A DNA stretch of 64,000 nucleotides from positions 3,263,501-3,327,500 of the forward strand of contig JBBPUQ010000007.1 in assembly GCA_038501195.1 (NCBI GenBank), in the 5' to 3' direction. The notes beneath the pieces are model-generated. The model worked only from the letters and a program-made list of their open reading frames with translations, searched no databases and was not told the DNA's origin. The DNA comes from Nemania diffusa. Its lineage: Eukaryota; Ascomycota; Sordariomycetes; Xylariales; Xylariaceae. Shown here one piece after another: positions 1 to 11,023 of the stretch. The position numbers and the translations under genes are program-made. Every line of letters starts with the position of its first letter. The first letter of the stretch is position 1.

Positions 1-270
1 CGGGTTGTCGCGCGGGAAGAACCACTCGGACACCGTGACCAAGGTCTCGTGGCGCGGGGTGTTCTCGGCAGGATACTGGCGCTGGTACGCCGCGGGGGGG
101 ACCCGGGGGGTGAGACCAGGCAGGCCCTGGCCGTGGATGCGCCAGGTGCCTGCGCCGAGGTACTCGGCGTCGGTGCCCAAGGTGGTGGCGGTGGCGGGAC
201 CCTCCTGGCCGTTGGCTTGGGATTCCATGTTTGCCTGGGTGTTCTCGGGGGCGGTGTGTCCGGTAGACAT
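1..270 (-). CDS. Unidentified protein, N-terminal part only
   Basis: An open frame runs from an ATG at 270 to the left edge of the window, giving the first 90 residues of a longer protein. It begins MSTGHTAPENTQ, is rich in Gly, Pro, Thr and Ala, and then becomes more ordered (EYLGAGTWRIHGQGLPG, later TLVTVSEWFFPRDN). Codon third positions are strongly G/C, as in the clearly real genes here, which supports coding. I do not recognise the family. There is no signal peptide or membrane segment in the visible part. The rest of the gene lies outside the window. Confidence 0.6.
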   Translation of the reverse strand, partial: MSTGHTAPENTQANMESQANGQEGPATATTLGTDAEYLGAGTWRIHGQGLPGLTPRVPPAAYQRQYPAENTPRHETLVTVSEWFFPRDNP

Positions 271-1988
271 CTTGAGTTCTTGGTAGATGGATGATTGAGT
301 GGGTTTGTTATGTGTGCTGAAGGAGTTGTGAATATTGATGAGGTTGAGTTAAGCGAGATCATTTAAACTTACCTGGTTGCCTAGACTTTGATGGAGAGTT
401 CGTAGTTGACGAGAGAGACAAGTATTGTCTCCTAACTATTGATTGATTAATGCCTTAGGTTATGAATAGAGAGTTGAATGAGAAACCTACTGATGAATTG
501 CCAGTTGTGAGAATGGTATGCGTGCTGTGTGCGAGTTTTGTGTAACAATCTTGCAGGTTACATGTGTTGTGTGCGACGCAGGGATTTGCAGAAGATCGAT
601 GAAGAGGGAGACAATCGCTCTTAGTTCAGGTCTGATGCTAAGAGTTGAGAGAAACGTATGTGAGATGGGATGCGATAGGAAGAGGGAAAGGGACGGTGGA
701 GAAAAGGTAACACTTGGTGTTATGAGGTTGTGTAGGAAGAGTTATGGTGGGTAATTGCACTTGCAAGATACAGGAAACAGGTGAGTCAATATCGATACCG
801 AGAACTACAAGAATTAGGCAAACAAGTTGGCAGGAACTGGGAGGTCGATGTGAGCTTTAGTTCCGTTGCTGTGGTGCTGTTGCACATGAAGAGACATAAA
901 GCTAGAGCCTTGTGTACCACTTGCGGTCTACGTAACAGGTTCCTTCATATAACCCTCGCTGCACAAAATTTTGACTGAATTATCGATTTCGTATTGTTAA
1001 AGCTATTCTCCTAAAATAAGCTGCGAAAAGAATTATGAAAGATGCCACATTCAAATACAGTGCCTCTGAAAACCCCTTGTACCTCTAGTTTTACCCCCTA
1101 TTGAGTCAAAAGAAGGTAGGAAGGCACGACAAATCTTGCTGGAGTTATGAGATACATAGGGACGCGTAAGTTACTAGAGGACCTCGATTCCTATAGCTAC
1201 GTGTACTTCGGTACCTTGGTGAGGTACTATGTAGGTACCTGATAGAACCCAGTAATCTCCTTCTGTACCTGTAGAACATAATTATCGAGAGGGTAAAGCA
1301 AGCTTTAATACTATAATACCACGTATTATTTAGAACTGCGAGATACTTTACGTATACATTTAGTAGCAGATACCTGTTTCTACGCAAAAGCAGAGACACT
1401 TTCGTCATGATTAATCTTCAAGAGCTGGCAGCCGCCCTGTGGTTCAAGTGACGGTGAGCATGTAGAAGGCGAAACTTCTATAGTATAAGTTCAATATGTA
1501 CCTGCATGGTTATTTTTGAATTGCAGGCTTTGTTAGATGGTAAGAATTGCGATATCTCCCTTATACCTATCTAGGTAGGCTCTGCGGAAAGCAATCGAAA
1601 TATACCTAGGTAACTACAAGACGTGGCTGAAATCATGAACTTATAATTGGCAGTTACAAGTTCATTTCTGGCTCTTTAATCATGAGGCTACGATTTTTCC
1701 AAATAGATTACGTATGATACTGCCCACATAGACCAGTCTCGGATGTGGCACCAGTACATTGACTCAACACTCAGTAGGCTATCACGCTCCAAAGATTCGT
1801 CTATAGCATGAGATATTAGTGATTTCTCTGTATATCTAAAAGCTGCCGTAAACTCGGAAGACTAGTAAAACATGAACGCCAATCCTCTTGATAAAACAAA
1901 AGAAACCCAGGTCCAGAGAGTGTGTTCAGTAAGAATGTACAGTAGAAGGTGGTACAAAAACAAAGGAGAAAGTTGTTATGCAATGATC
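271..1988. other. Intergenic stretch without a supported gene
   Basis: This is about 1.7 kb between the start of the left-edge gene and the 3' end of the coiled-coil gene. Only short, low-complexity open frames with no recognisable protein content occur. The first few hundred bases are likely promoter and leader of the left-edge gene. The rest is AT-rich with scattered TAGGTACC-like words common in this genome's spacers. Confidence 0.5.
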
Positions 1989-4220
1989 TTAAATCTCGTC
2001 CTCACTCATCATCCCTACACCACTGTCATATTTTCTCCTCTTCTTGTCCTTCACGGAACGAGACTCTGACGTTGCCAACTCTTTGCCTCTGTTTGCTGCT
2101 GTGCTGGATCTGGTTACCCTCCTAGAGGGCACTGGAGGCGGCGGCATCCGGGTAGCGGGAGCCTTGACTTTCTCCAACTCGGCCTTCATCTTATCCATGG
2201 CCTCCTTCGCAAGCCTCGCGCCCTCCTCCGCCTCCTCCACCCGCTGCGCCAACCCGACGTTCTCCCTATGCAGCGCCGTGATCAAGTCATGCGCGTTCCG
2301 GAGGCTCTCGTTGATCCCGTAAATCTCCCTCCGAAGCTCCAGCACCCGCCCGTCCCTCATCGCCAGCGCCGCGCCGTACGACTTGTTGCGCACCTTGGCC
2401 TCGGCTGCCTTCTGCCGCTGCAGCTCCGCGAGCTTGACCTCGAGCTCGGCGGCGTGCTTGAGCGACACGACGAGCTTGGCGTCGAGGTCGCCGATGACGG
2501 ACACGCGCTCGGCCAGCTCGGCCTGCGCGCTCGTGAGGTCCGTCAGCAGGTTCGCCTCGGCGGCGCGCCCCTCCTCGTCGACGCGCTGCACGAGCGCCTC
2601 GAGCTCCGCGATGTCCTCGCGGTACCCCGCCGCCGCGCCCTTGAGGCGCTCGAGGCCGAACTCGAGCTCCTCGATGCGCGCGTCGCGCTCGCGCACCGCC
2701 GAGGCCTGGGTGGACCGCATGTGCGCCATGGCGTCCACGCGCGCCGCCAGCTGCTGCCGCAGCGACAGCTCCAGCGCGTGGTACTGGTCGATCTCGCTCT
2801 CCTTGTCTGTCAGCTTGCGCGAGAGGTCCCGGATGCACTTCAGCACGAGGTCGAGCACCTCGGCGCCGCGCGAGGACAGCGGGAGCGTTGACTCGCCCGG
2901 CATCAGGTACTCGATCTCGAGGCGCGCTGCACGCAGAGCCCTAGTGATCGATGTGATTACGTCGTCGGGCTCGGAGCCCTCGAAGCCGAGCGTGCTGAGT
3001 GAGAGGTCCAGCTCGAGCAGGGCTACGGTGCGCTCCTGGAGCTGCTCGAGGACTAGGTTGAGATGTTCCTCGAGATGCTCTAGCTGGCTATCTTCGCCTC
3101 CCTCGGCGACAGGAGGCGCTGTGACCGCGCCTGAAAGCTTTACTGACAGGCGTGTCTGGAGTTGGGAGTGAGCTTCGAGTGTGTCCGTCATCTTGGCCAA
3201 TTCAAGATGTAATGATGCGAGCTCAGCTTCCAGGGTCTGGTTCTCAGGGTCAGGCAGTGAGGCCTGAACGCCAACATGACATGGCGTAATCGGTATATTA
3301 TTCACACTGCGCATTGAGCATGGCGTACCTGGTCTGGTTGGACTCGTGCAAGGTGGTGTAGGGAACGATGCGGACACAGACCTTGGGGCTGCTGATTTAA
3401 CGCTCTTCTCTCGCCGTGAGGGCGTGCTGCACACCACGTCCCCCATCGTTACATCCTCGGAATCGCCATCTTCATCCGAGTAATTAAAGGCACCATCTAA
3501 GGTCCAGTCGTAGAAAGTGTCTAATGGTATATCCTCGCGGTTGACGTGAGTTGCATTGCCATCGCCATTGCCATCTTCATCTCCATCTTCGTCTTCAATT
3601 ATCATTGGAGGAAGTTGTTGCTGTTCTAGTTGTTGTTGTTCTTTTTTTTGTTGTTTTTGTTGAGCTAGCGCTGCGTGCAATGTCTCAACCTGTCTCTCAA
3701 GTTCTAGAATGCGCCCTGTGTCGTGGATAATGGTCCCGTTCCAGAGCCGCTCAATTTCGGCATCACGATTGGCGAGTTCTGCTTGTAGATGATCTATCTC
3801 AGCATCTCTTTTAGCTTTTGCCGCGCTGTTCGCTTTGCGCACCCGCAGTTTAGTAGTCTTCGTAGGGGGTGCGGGCGCGTCTTCTTGTATATCTCCACTT
3901 GCTAGCGGAATAGCGGGGGTAGCTGACGACCGACGCCGCTTTAAAGAAGACTCGCCAAGGGAGGAACGGGTCATCATGGGTGTGAGCCCCGTGGATAATG
4001 ATGAGTCTGCCTTGCCATGGTGGGAGAATTCGGGTCCCGGATCCGAGAAGCGGACTCGCTTCCTCGGTCGCGACTTGCCCGGTGTTTGTACTATTGGTGG
4101 TCCCTGTTCCAGTGTAGAGGCAAGGCGCGATTGACCTAGCTGTGCTGCCGATGCGCTGACACAGAGGCGAGGTGTGCGTCGGAGAGCAATCGGGAGGTCC
4201 AAGTCGGAGACATTGGCCAT
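1989..4220 (-). CDS. Large coiled-coil protein with polyQ and acidic tracts, function unknown
   Basis: A single uninterrupted frame of 743 residues starts at ATG 4220 (MANVSDLDLPIALRR). The order is: a basic, Ser/Pro-rich N-terminus with phospho-site-like SRPRKRVRFSD; a first coiled coil (about residues 125-185); a Gln-rich tract at about 187-205; an acidic Glu/Asp/Gly/Asn patch; a Ser/Pro/Thr linker (TPPCTSPTRPGTPC). A very long heptad-repeat region follows from about residue 330 to 690. The tail is basic and ends in RRKYDSGVGMMSEDEI. Long coiled coils with disordered ends suggest a structural or scaffolding role (cytoskeleton, spindle pole or nuclear), but no family signature is visible. 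No intron is needed. The GC-rich codon usage of the coiled-coil half creates long open frames on the other strand, which I treat as shadows. Confidence 0.75.
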   Translation of the reverse strand: MANVSDLDLPIALRRTPRLCVSASAAQLGQSRLASTLEQGPPIVQTPGKSRPRKRVRFSDPGPEFSHHGKADSSLSTGLTPMMTRSSLGESSLKRRRSSATPAIPLASGDIQEDAPAPPTKTTKLRVRKANSAAKAKRDAEIDHLQAELANRDAEIERLWNGTIIHDTGRILELERQVETLHAALAQQKQQKKEQQQLEQQQLPPMIIEDEDGDEDGNGDGNATHVNREDIPLDTFYDWTLDGAFNYSDEDGDSEDVTMGDVVCSTPSRREKSVKSAAPRSVSASFPTPPCTSPTRPGTPCSMRSVNNIPITPCHVGVQASLPDPENQTLEAELASLHLELAKMTDTLEAHSQLQTRLSVKLSGAVTAPPVAEGGEDSQLEHLEEHLNLVLEQLQERTVALLELDLSLSTLGFEGSEPDDVITSITRALRAARLEIEYLMPGESTLPLSSRGAEVLDLVLKCIRDLSRKLTDKESEIDQYHALELSLRQQLAARVDAMAHMRSTQASAVRERDARIEELEFGLERLKGAAAGYREDIAELEALVQRVDEEGRAAEANLLTDLTSAQAELAERVSVIGDLDAKLVVSLKHAAELEVKLAELQRQKAAEAKVRNKSYGAALAMRDGRVLELRREIYGINESLRNAHDLITALHRENVGLAQRVEEAEEGARLAKEAMDKMKAELEKVKAPATRMPPPPVPSRRVTRSSTAANRGKELATSESRSVKDKKRRKYDSGVGMMSEDEI

Positions 4221-6561
4221 CTCGTCGAGCTCAATTGGCCTTTGACAAGTATAAGCTTCAAAGTAACTATGTTATGCATGCTGCATGTCAGGTTGCCCCT
4301 CACATATTACTTACAACTTTACTAAAGATGGGAAATGAGGGAGAATACCTTAAATGGCAACTATAATCATGATACCAAAAATAGGAAGATCTGGATTGCT
4401 GTTTTCTTTTAAAGAGCGACTTTTCTTTTGTCCGCCTGGTAACTATTGACAGTCGCGTCGACTGTCGTGTTCTACGAAGTAAACAATCTAGACAGTAAGT
4501 CAGTAATTGTTTACTGGTTTCCTATTCAGGCTTGGCGTAGTATATACTAGTGTTCTTTTCCCCGCCATTTCACAGCCAATCGTTTCGCTGCAACATGGAT
4601 GCTTTAGGGAATCTTGTAGTGGAGAACCCCGCATTGCTGCAAATGATAAGACCTCGAGTTATGCATAAAGACTATTGAGCTTATAAGAATTTCAACAGAC
4701 GTAATTAAGTACCTAAGTAAATAGGTTAATTAGGTACAGAGTCAGAGTAAGTTAAAGAATCTTGAGTATTATGTTTTACTTTATTCGAATTTATTGAAAA
4801 ATTTGTTCATGTTTGTAGCTGTTAAAAGATAGAGGTATAGGCACGCTGGCCATAAGCCGTTATTCATATATTCGTTTATACATTTATCGTTGGCTCACAG
4901 AATTGATTAAAATATTTTTGACGAAACTTACTTGTTTATATTCTCTTCGTTTCACCAATGCTAATTTTTTTTTGTTGAGCTAGCAACATCTGATTCTTGT
5001 TTGTTGTTTACCTCAGCTTGTAAACTATTATCCATTCAACAGTTCGACATTTGGTATCAGTAATTATTTATTATTATCGTTAGGTTTCTCTGTCGCTGAA
5101 GCAACGTGCTAGAGTGGCAGAGACTGTATCACATCACGCTTGATATGACTGGTCATTTTTTTAGCAAACACTTTGCCCACGAACACAAAGGGATGAAGAC
5201 AGGTCAGACTAGTTTACCATTGAACAACATCAAAACTTCGCATAAACTCACCCCGTATTAAAGAAGCAAGGCATGGAAAAATAGAGGACTAAATTTAAGA
5301 CATGAAGGCAAACCTATGTGTGTTGCTTGTATATCTGTCCGTGTAACGGTAACATATATAATATGACCTGCAAGCGGTCAAGGTTCCCACCTTGACAACA
5401 TTTTATTTTTGGTAGTGTCGTGGTTTAGTGTTGCAGTTCTGTTCAGAGACAGTCCGTAATTAAAAGAGGACTGAGTGTGATGTGTTAATATCAACATCCT
5501 ACTAATCCGGGTATTTATACTGTTTTAGGTCTGATATATAGAAAAGATTTTGATTTCACTTGCTTTTAAATCCGTATTGTGACGGAGGAAAAATGATGCC
5601 GTTAGTACTTGTCACCGAACAGAACTACAACGCTAAACCACGACGCTACCAAAAATAAAACGTTGTCGAGGTGGGAACCTTGTCAGAGGCGGGGGTCACA
5701 GAGTGAATAGAAGTCCTGTAGCAGCTAGGAAGAAGGGTTTAGTATAGGGCTCAATAGATAAATCAATTGATTCCTATGATGCTTAAGAAAACATCTGATT
5801 GGGTTAATCTAATATATGTATGTACTGGTGCCGAGTCGGCACCCAAAGGGATAGGGTCTGGTCACTTTATCATCTGACATAAACAGACTTTTTTATCTTG
5901 AAATGACCTATAGTTACTAAAAGCATTATATAATAAGTCAGGTCTAAGCTTCTAAAACATACTGAACCTTAACCGGATTAACTACAATCTAAGAGGTATT
6001 ATTGCAACAAGCCCTTTAGGTTTCTGGCGGGCGGACAGTTGCGATTAATAGTCTGGGCTATTTTAGTTACCTTCGTGAAAATACCACCACAACCCTACAT
6101 GATATCTGTTGCATCGAGGTTCAATCTGCAAAACTTGTCATATACAGTGGATTAAACCATGACAGATATCACAAGTACATCAATTTCATCTAGAGGTGTA
6201 GTGACCACTCTAAGATAGCGTCGGTACATTTCCCGTCACGCTAGAATGGCAAATAGCACAGCGAGCTCAGTAAAACATCTGAAGTTAGATAAGGAGGTCG
6301 CTCGATGGTCCTATTGCTACGCTTGTACAATTAAACTTCTTTCGGTAACCCCCCGGTTTTTAACCATCGCGATATTTTTAGGGTCCAACATAAACTTTGA
6401 TGCCATTCGGACGACCTAAGCCGGCTGCGGACCGTTCGCGCATGACCCGCGCGCAGTACGGAATTGGACAGAGTGTCGTTGGCCAAAATATGATTCAAAT
6501 TTAGGAATCAAAGAGTTTTGACTGCAGGATGGAATGGATGTACATAATATAGGCCGGCAGT
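4221..6561. other. AT-rich spacer holding a MITE-like element
   Basis: No coding region is supported in these 2.3 kb. The stretch is AT-rich with homopolymer runs, and contains the inverted-repeat element listed separately (5380-5681). A perfect short hairpin lies at about 5827-5843 (arms GGTGCCGA/TCGGCACC). The right end approaches the first P450 relic. Confidence 0.5.
5380..5681. mobile_element. MITE-like non-autonomous element with 72-bp terminal inverted repeats
   Basis: The left arm (5380-5451) is the near-perfect reverse complement of the right arm (5610-5681). The outer ends read AAGGTTCCCACC and GGTGGGAACCTT. Over the first 65 bases of the arm there are five mismatches, all transitions. 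About 158 bp of AT-rich, non-coding DNA separates the arms, so the whole unit is 302 bp. The trinucleotide GTC flanks both ends and could be a 3-bp target duplication, though that is weak evidence. Size, long TIRs and lack of coding capacity fit a miniature inverted-repeat transposable element. The superfamily cannot be fixed without other copies. Confidence 0.75.
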
Positions 6562-6748
6562 CTTAAGTTCTTTGCGAAGACGTTCTTCAATCTCTGGCTT
6601 CGCAAGGATGTAATACGCGGTTAGTATAAGGGTAGCAGCGGTAGGGTAAGTTCCAGCGCCGAGGAAAGAGCTTCGACGGCGAGACGGGCAGGACTTTTTT
6701 CCGATTCTGGAATATCGCTTCGGAGGAGATCAACAATTTCATCTTTAT
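6562..6748 (-). pseudogene. Cytochrome P450 relic, I-helix fragment
   Basis: The minus strand reads DEIVDLLRSDIPESEKSPAR, then LAVEALSS and, after a one-base shift, GAGTYPTAATLILTAYYILA followed by KPEIEERLRKELK. This is the fungal P450 segment that precedes and includes the oxygen-binding I-helix (usual AGTETT is GAGTYPTAA here). No substrate-recognition, ExxR or heme-loop segment follows in the expected position. It is therefore an isolated decayed fragment. It lies downstream, on the same strand, of a P450 C-terminal fragment, which is the wrong order for one gene. It thus represents a rearrangement or a second copy. Confidence 0.65.
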
Positions 6749-7106
6749 GCCCGGTACTAAACGGTGGAAGATGATCGACCTACAATTAAGAATTGCTATA
6801 ATTAGCCCTAAAGCAACTACAGCCCACCTAGGGGTCATTGTTAAGGCTAATTACAGTAGGGGCATGCCCTATTGCAAGCTTCTAGCGGCCTGCCGTAGAG
6901 ATATATGGGGACTCCATCCTTAGGTACCTAGGCGCTATAGTTTTAGGGCCTCGCAGCGCCCGTCTAAAAGCAAGAACCGATCGCATTCGGTGGTGAGATT
7001 AGTCTATAAGGCCTCCTATTTTGTATAAACTCCCCAAATGTAATAGTAGATACTACGAATAACAATGTACTTGATCAGTCATATTATTAGAATATAAGAC
7101 ATCTTA

Positions 7107-7466
7107 TCATGGTCCTGTATAAGTATTTAGAATTATCATCAGCCCTTGAGAGTACCTCTCGGTAACAAATTGATCTGCACTGGGGTTTTCATCTGCCTTC
7201 GCTCTCTCAAAATGATCTCTATCTTTCACATCGATTGTCCAGTCAAAATTCCATAGCATCTTGGCTAAAATTACTCTCATCTCCATCCAGGCCAGCCGTC
7301 TTCTAATGCACACATTAACACCCATGATGAACGGTTGGACTAGATCTAATTTATCGTTTTGAAACCTAGAGTCGTTCAGCCAACGTTTAGGGTGATACTC
7401 GTCAGCAAGATGAAAATTGGACGAGTACCGGTTTTGAGCGAATTGGGAGTGGAAATGAGATATCAT
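7107..7466 (-). pseudogene. Cytochrome P450 relic, C-terminal heme region
   Basis: About 120 residues match the C-terminal end of a fungal P450. They contain the PERF-like segment EYHPKRWLNDSRFQNDKLD, then the heme loop QPFIMGVNVCIRRRLA and the L-helix WMEMRVILAKMLWNFDW. The heme-binding signature FxxGxRxCxG is damaged: the conserved Arg is Asn and the Gly after the Cys pair is Arg (FIMGVNVCIR). A start codon, membrane anchor and the first three quarters of the enzyme are missing. It abuts the start of the plus-strand P450 copy head to head, about 50 bp away. This suggests an inversion or a former divergent gene pair. Confidence 0.75.
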
Positions 7467-7519
7467 TCATAATATTCTTTTTTCAAAGAGATAGGTATGC
7501 TTCTCGATGTCTAGTAATG

Positions 7520-8982
7520 TCCCAATGTAAAGGGCCAATCGTCCGCATAAATCCTTGTGAGCTGCATGTAGAGGATAGTAGCGATTGGGACGAACTTTAC
7601 ACTGGCCATAAAGAGTATGAGAGGTATGAAGGGATGTCGGGAAGAATCGGCACCAACGCGACAACATCTTCAACCGTAAAAAGTGATCTTCATGCCATTC
7701 GAAGAGCTCCTCTTAACCCGGTGTTTTCTAAACGAAGCATCATCAAGTTCGAGCCCGTCATTAAGTAGAAAGTTGAACTTTTAAGCGAGCGCATCGCGTC
7801 GTATGAAGGGAGTGAGAAGATCCCCGTCCTTAATAATGCTTTCAATGCATGTTCTGGCGATGTCATTGCATCCTACTGCTTCGGATTTTGCTGGAACCAG
7901 TTGGATTCTCCCGATTTCCACGACAATTTCCATCCCGCTTATGAGGCCGTGCGCAAGTTCGCTCATCTTGGACTACAATTCCCTGCCACGTTTATAGTGA
8001 GTTTTATAGGCTCCTAGTTGTCGTGCCTACCAGGCATCCTTTTCTCACCCGATGTAGGTTCTAGGATTGAGCCCATCATGGCTACTCAAAACCGTAGCAC
8101 CTAATACTTATAAGATGTTCACATTACAAAAAGTACGTCCTTCTAAATGACTCCATGGCCTTGACTATTAACGACCGAAAGGACCTTGCATCCAAGATTA
8201 CGAACATCGTCAACGGCAAGGGCGATGCTCATCATGAATGTGATCATCCAACCATATTTAGCGAGCTGCTCGGAAGCAATCTGCCCCCAAAGGAGAAATC
8301 ATTAAGTCGCCTGGGCGCCGAGGCGCAGCAGTTGATAGGAGCCGGACTGGAGACCGTGACCTGGGCATTAACAACGACAGTCTTCCATCTCGTCAACAAT
8401 CCTTCTACCATAAAGAAGTTACAGGCCGAGCTTAAGGCCGCAATTCCAGACCCTACAGTTATACCAGATTCCCTACATCTAGAGAGACTCCCATATCTTA
8501 CTGGCTGTGTTAGAGAAGGGGTTCGAATGTCCACCGGTGTATCTGTTCGCCTCCCACGCGTGTAGTACGGAGACTGGGTAATCCCCGCCGGAACAGACAA
8601 CTCTCAACGTCCTCAACGATACTGAGATTTTCGAAACCCCTCGGACCTTCGTCCCAGAGCGTTGGCTAGAAAACCAAAAGACTAGTGAAGGCGAACATCT
8701 TACTCGCTACTTCGTCCCCTTCGGTAAAGGTCCCCGGATGTGTATTGGCATCAAGTAAGTTGCATCGATCGAACGGTGCAAACTGATATGCTGACTGTGC
8801 ATGGTGATAGTCTAGTAAATGTCGAGTTGCACAGGGTGCTTGCCACTTTATTTCGGCGTTTCACCTTTGACCTCTATGATATGGACATCTCTAACATTGA
8901 GATCGCACACGACTTTTTCGTGCCTTCGCTAAAGTAGGACACAAAGGGACTACGAGTGAAAGTCGCATCTGTCAAGACTTGA
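7520..8982 (+). pseudogene. Cytochrome P450 pseudogene (CYP58/trichodiene-oxygenase-like), nearly full length
   Basis: In order the sequence shows GPIVRINPCELHVEDSSDWD, the B-C region ending SKRSIIKFEPVIK, the segment SGDVIASYCFGFCWNQLDSP, PSWLLKTVAPNTYKMFTLQK, the I-helix QLIGAGLETVTWALTTT, the EGVR of ExxR, and an intact heme loop FGKGPRMCIG. After a 5' GTAAGT donor near 8755 the last exon reads LVNVELHRVLATLFRRF and ends DTKGLRVKVAS. The gene is dead. In-frame TAG stops lie at 7766, 8563 and 8936, and frameshifts lie at about 8000-8155 and 8595. The N-terminal membrane anchor is absent. The family resemblance to fungal secondary-metabolism P450s is from recalled motif patterns, not a search. 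Confidence 0.85.
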
Positions 8983-11023
8983 TGGTGGAATGCTGATACT
9001 GGGAACTGCAAGCGGAACGTTGCATCTACTAGAAAAGGGCACTACATTACCGGGTTGCTAGGTAGCTTAGCAAGACGTTTATAGGCAGTGCCTGTGTATT
9101 ACACTGTGTCAAGTAGTTCTGCGTCACAAGCTCAAGCTCTGGGCCATGAATGGAAACCAATAGTTCGGAACATATTGTTGGAATTGGGACACAGATGTCA
9201 AATCGCGACACATCGGAATGCAGCCTGTCGCCCAAAGTCTGCTGGGAGCACGTTCAAGGTGGAAATTCTACGATGAGGGTAAACATATACGTCGCACTTG
9301 TTAATAGTGAGCCAGAAACTAGGACGTGTCTCGCGAAATTTCACCGACACAAGGGATTCAACTTCATCGTCGGTGTAAATTCATTTCCTATTAGAAAAGG
9401 CGAGAGTTCGATAAACGGGCATATTACAAGAAACTATTCTACCTAACCCCTAGTATCACTTATCCTGAAAAGCAAACTCGTAGATAACAGTGCTCTTGAG
9501 AATCTGTCATTCTTATCTCTAGTGTGACGGATGATATTGTCCGATTTGACGGTGGCTTGGCAAGGTGACAAAGATGGTAGGAGACGATATCGATGAGCCA
9601 TCAATGATATGATATGAAACTCGCTCTACGACCTCAAGGAGTTTATGATATATTTGGACTACTCACCTTACTTTAGACATTGCGTTCGATTACGACGAGC
9701 TGAGAGATCGAGGGCGTGGCGCGGGACAAGGTCGTTGGGTCTGGGGAGTTCGTTCAACTAGGTAGCCCATTTTAATTATAGTGAGATGAGGGGTTAAAAA
9801 TTTCCGGGTCCTTTGAGGAAACAACATGAGATGTTTCGTAGACCTCTGCCTACGCTAGGGTTTGGTGTTTGCGTGAGACCAAGTGCAGGAGTAGGTCTCG
9901 TAGCTGATGACTGGGGTCGCCTAGATCTTAATACACAGGTCACATAATTGGAAATTATCTCGTTTATGTGAGTAGTGCAATTCCTAATCAGGCGATAGAA
10001 TGAGATTTAGTAACACGTAGTAGGTCAAAACTTCGGGGGATTAACGACAGACTTCAGCATTAGTGGACTGCTAGGTAATACTCGGACGCGGTGAGTGTGC
10101 GACAACTTAAGACCCGAAGTCTTCATTCTTGTGAAGGGCATCGTTGGGCTTAACGTCTTAATGATGATAAGAGCGAACAATAGTCTTCCTATCAACAGTT
10201 CAAATGATACCATCCTAGAATCGATGCCTCACACCTAAATAGAGCGACATACGATTGTTTTTATTTCTTTTTATTTGTTTAAAAAATAATGGAAAGATAA
10301 GGAAGTTGGAAAGCACTTGTTAGGACTCACTGACCTCGCCGTCCGTGTAGTTCAATAATTTCCTATGTTGGACGGATATAGGTACCACTATCTCTGCCTT
10401 TCCCCTGCTGAAACGTCTCACTTAATTTCTCCTAAGAATCTTGATTAACGTGAGCTCGTGATATCAGGTGTTGTACTAATCTGACAGATATTTGCTTAAA
10501 ATGCGCTCATTCATGAATAGGCAATCAAGTAATATCACCGAGTTAGTATGACTAATCAATTAGGGACAATATCACCTCGTATCGGGTATACCTATCGTCC
10601 GGCAGAGGGGGCAATGAATAATTATTTGGCATTAAATAATCACGATTTGATTCCTGTTTATATGGGAGTCAGATACACAAGATAGACAGTGATGAGCATC
10701 CGTGTCTCTCGAGCTGTGAAGGCATCCACAAGTGAGGCCTGAATAGCGGGGGGAATGCGCGAGATCGTTACCTACGTGCAACTCCTTCATCGAGTCGTAG
10801 AATGTATTGAACACAAAGTGGTATGATTGTGCCTGGATTCCCGATGAGGGACGGAGACTGACGTTACAGGACAGACGGTAACATCCAATTTTGACCCAGG
10901 TCCTTAAAGACCAACTTTTATTACATTCGGCAGGCTAACTAGACGTAGTGGTAATATAGATATAAAGGAAGGGCTAGATTTCAAATCTGAAGCATACGCC
11001 TGTACTATAGGGTTAAAGGAGCT
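8983..11023. other. Gene-poor spacer
   Basis: About 2 kb with only short open frames of no recognisable content. No repeat structure or RNA gene was seen. It may hold further unrecognisable debris of the P450 region, but I could not read any motif. Confidence 0.45.

Noticed and set aside
2268..2891. Long open frames opposite the coiled-coil gene
   Set aside because: They are low-complexity Arg/Ala/Leu products of the GC-rich codon bias of the real minus-strand frame.
5827..5843. GGTGCCGAGTCGGCACC hairpin, reminiscent of the tail of a CRISPR guide scaffold
   Set aside because: An isolated 8-bp stem in AT-rich fungal DNA with no repeats, spacers or cas genes; chance resemblance.
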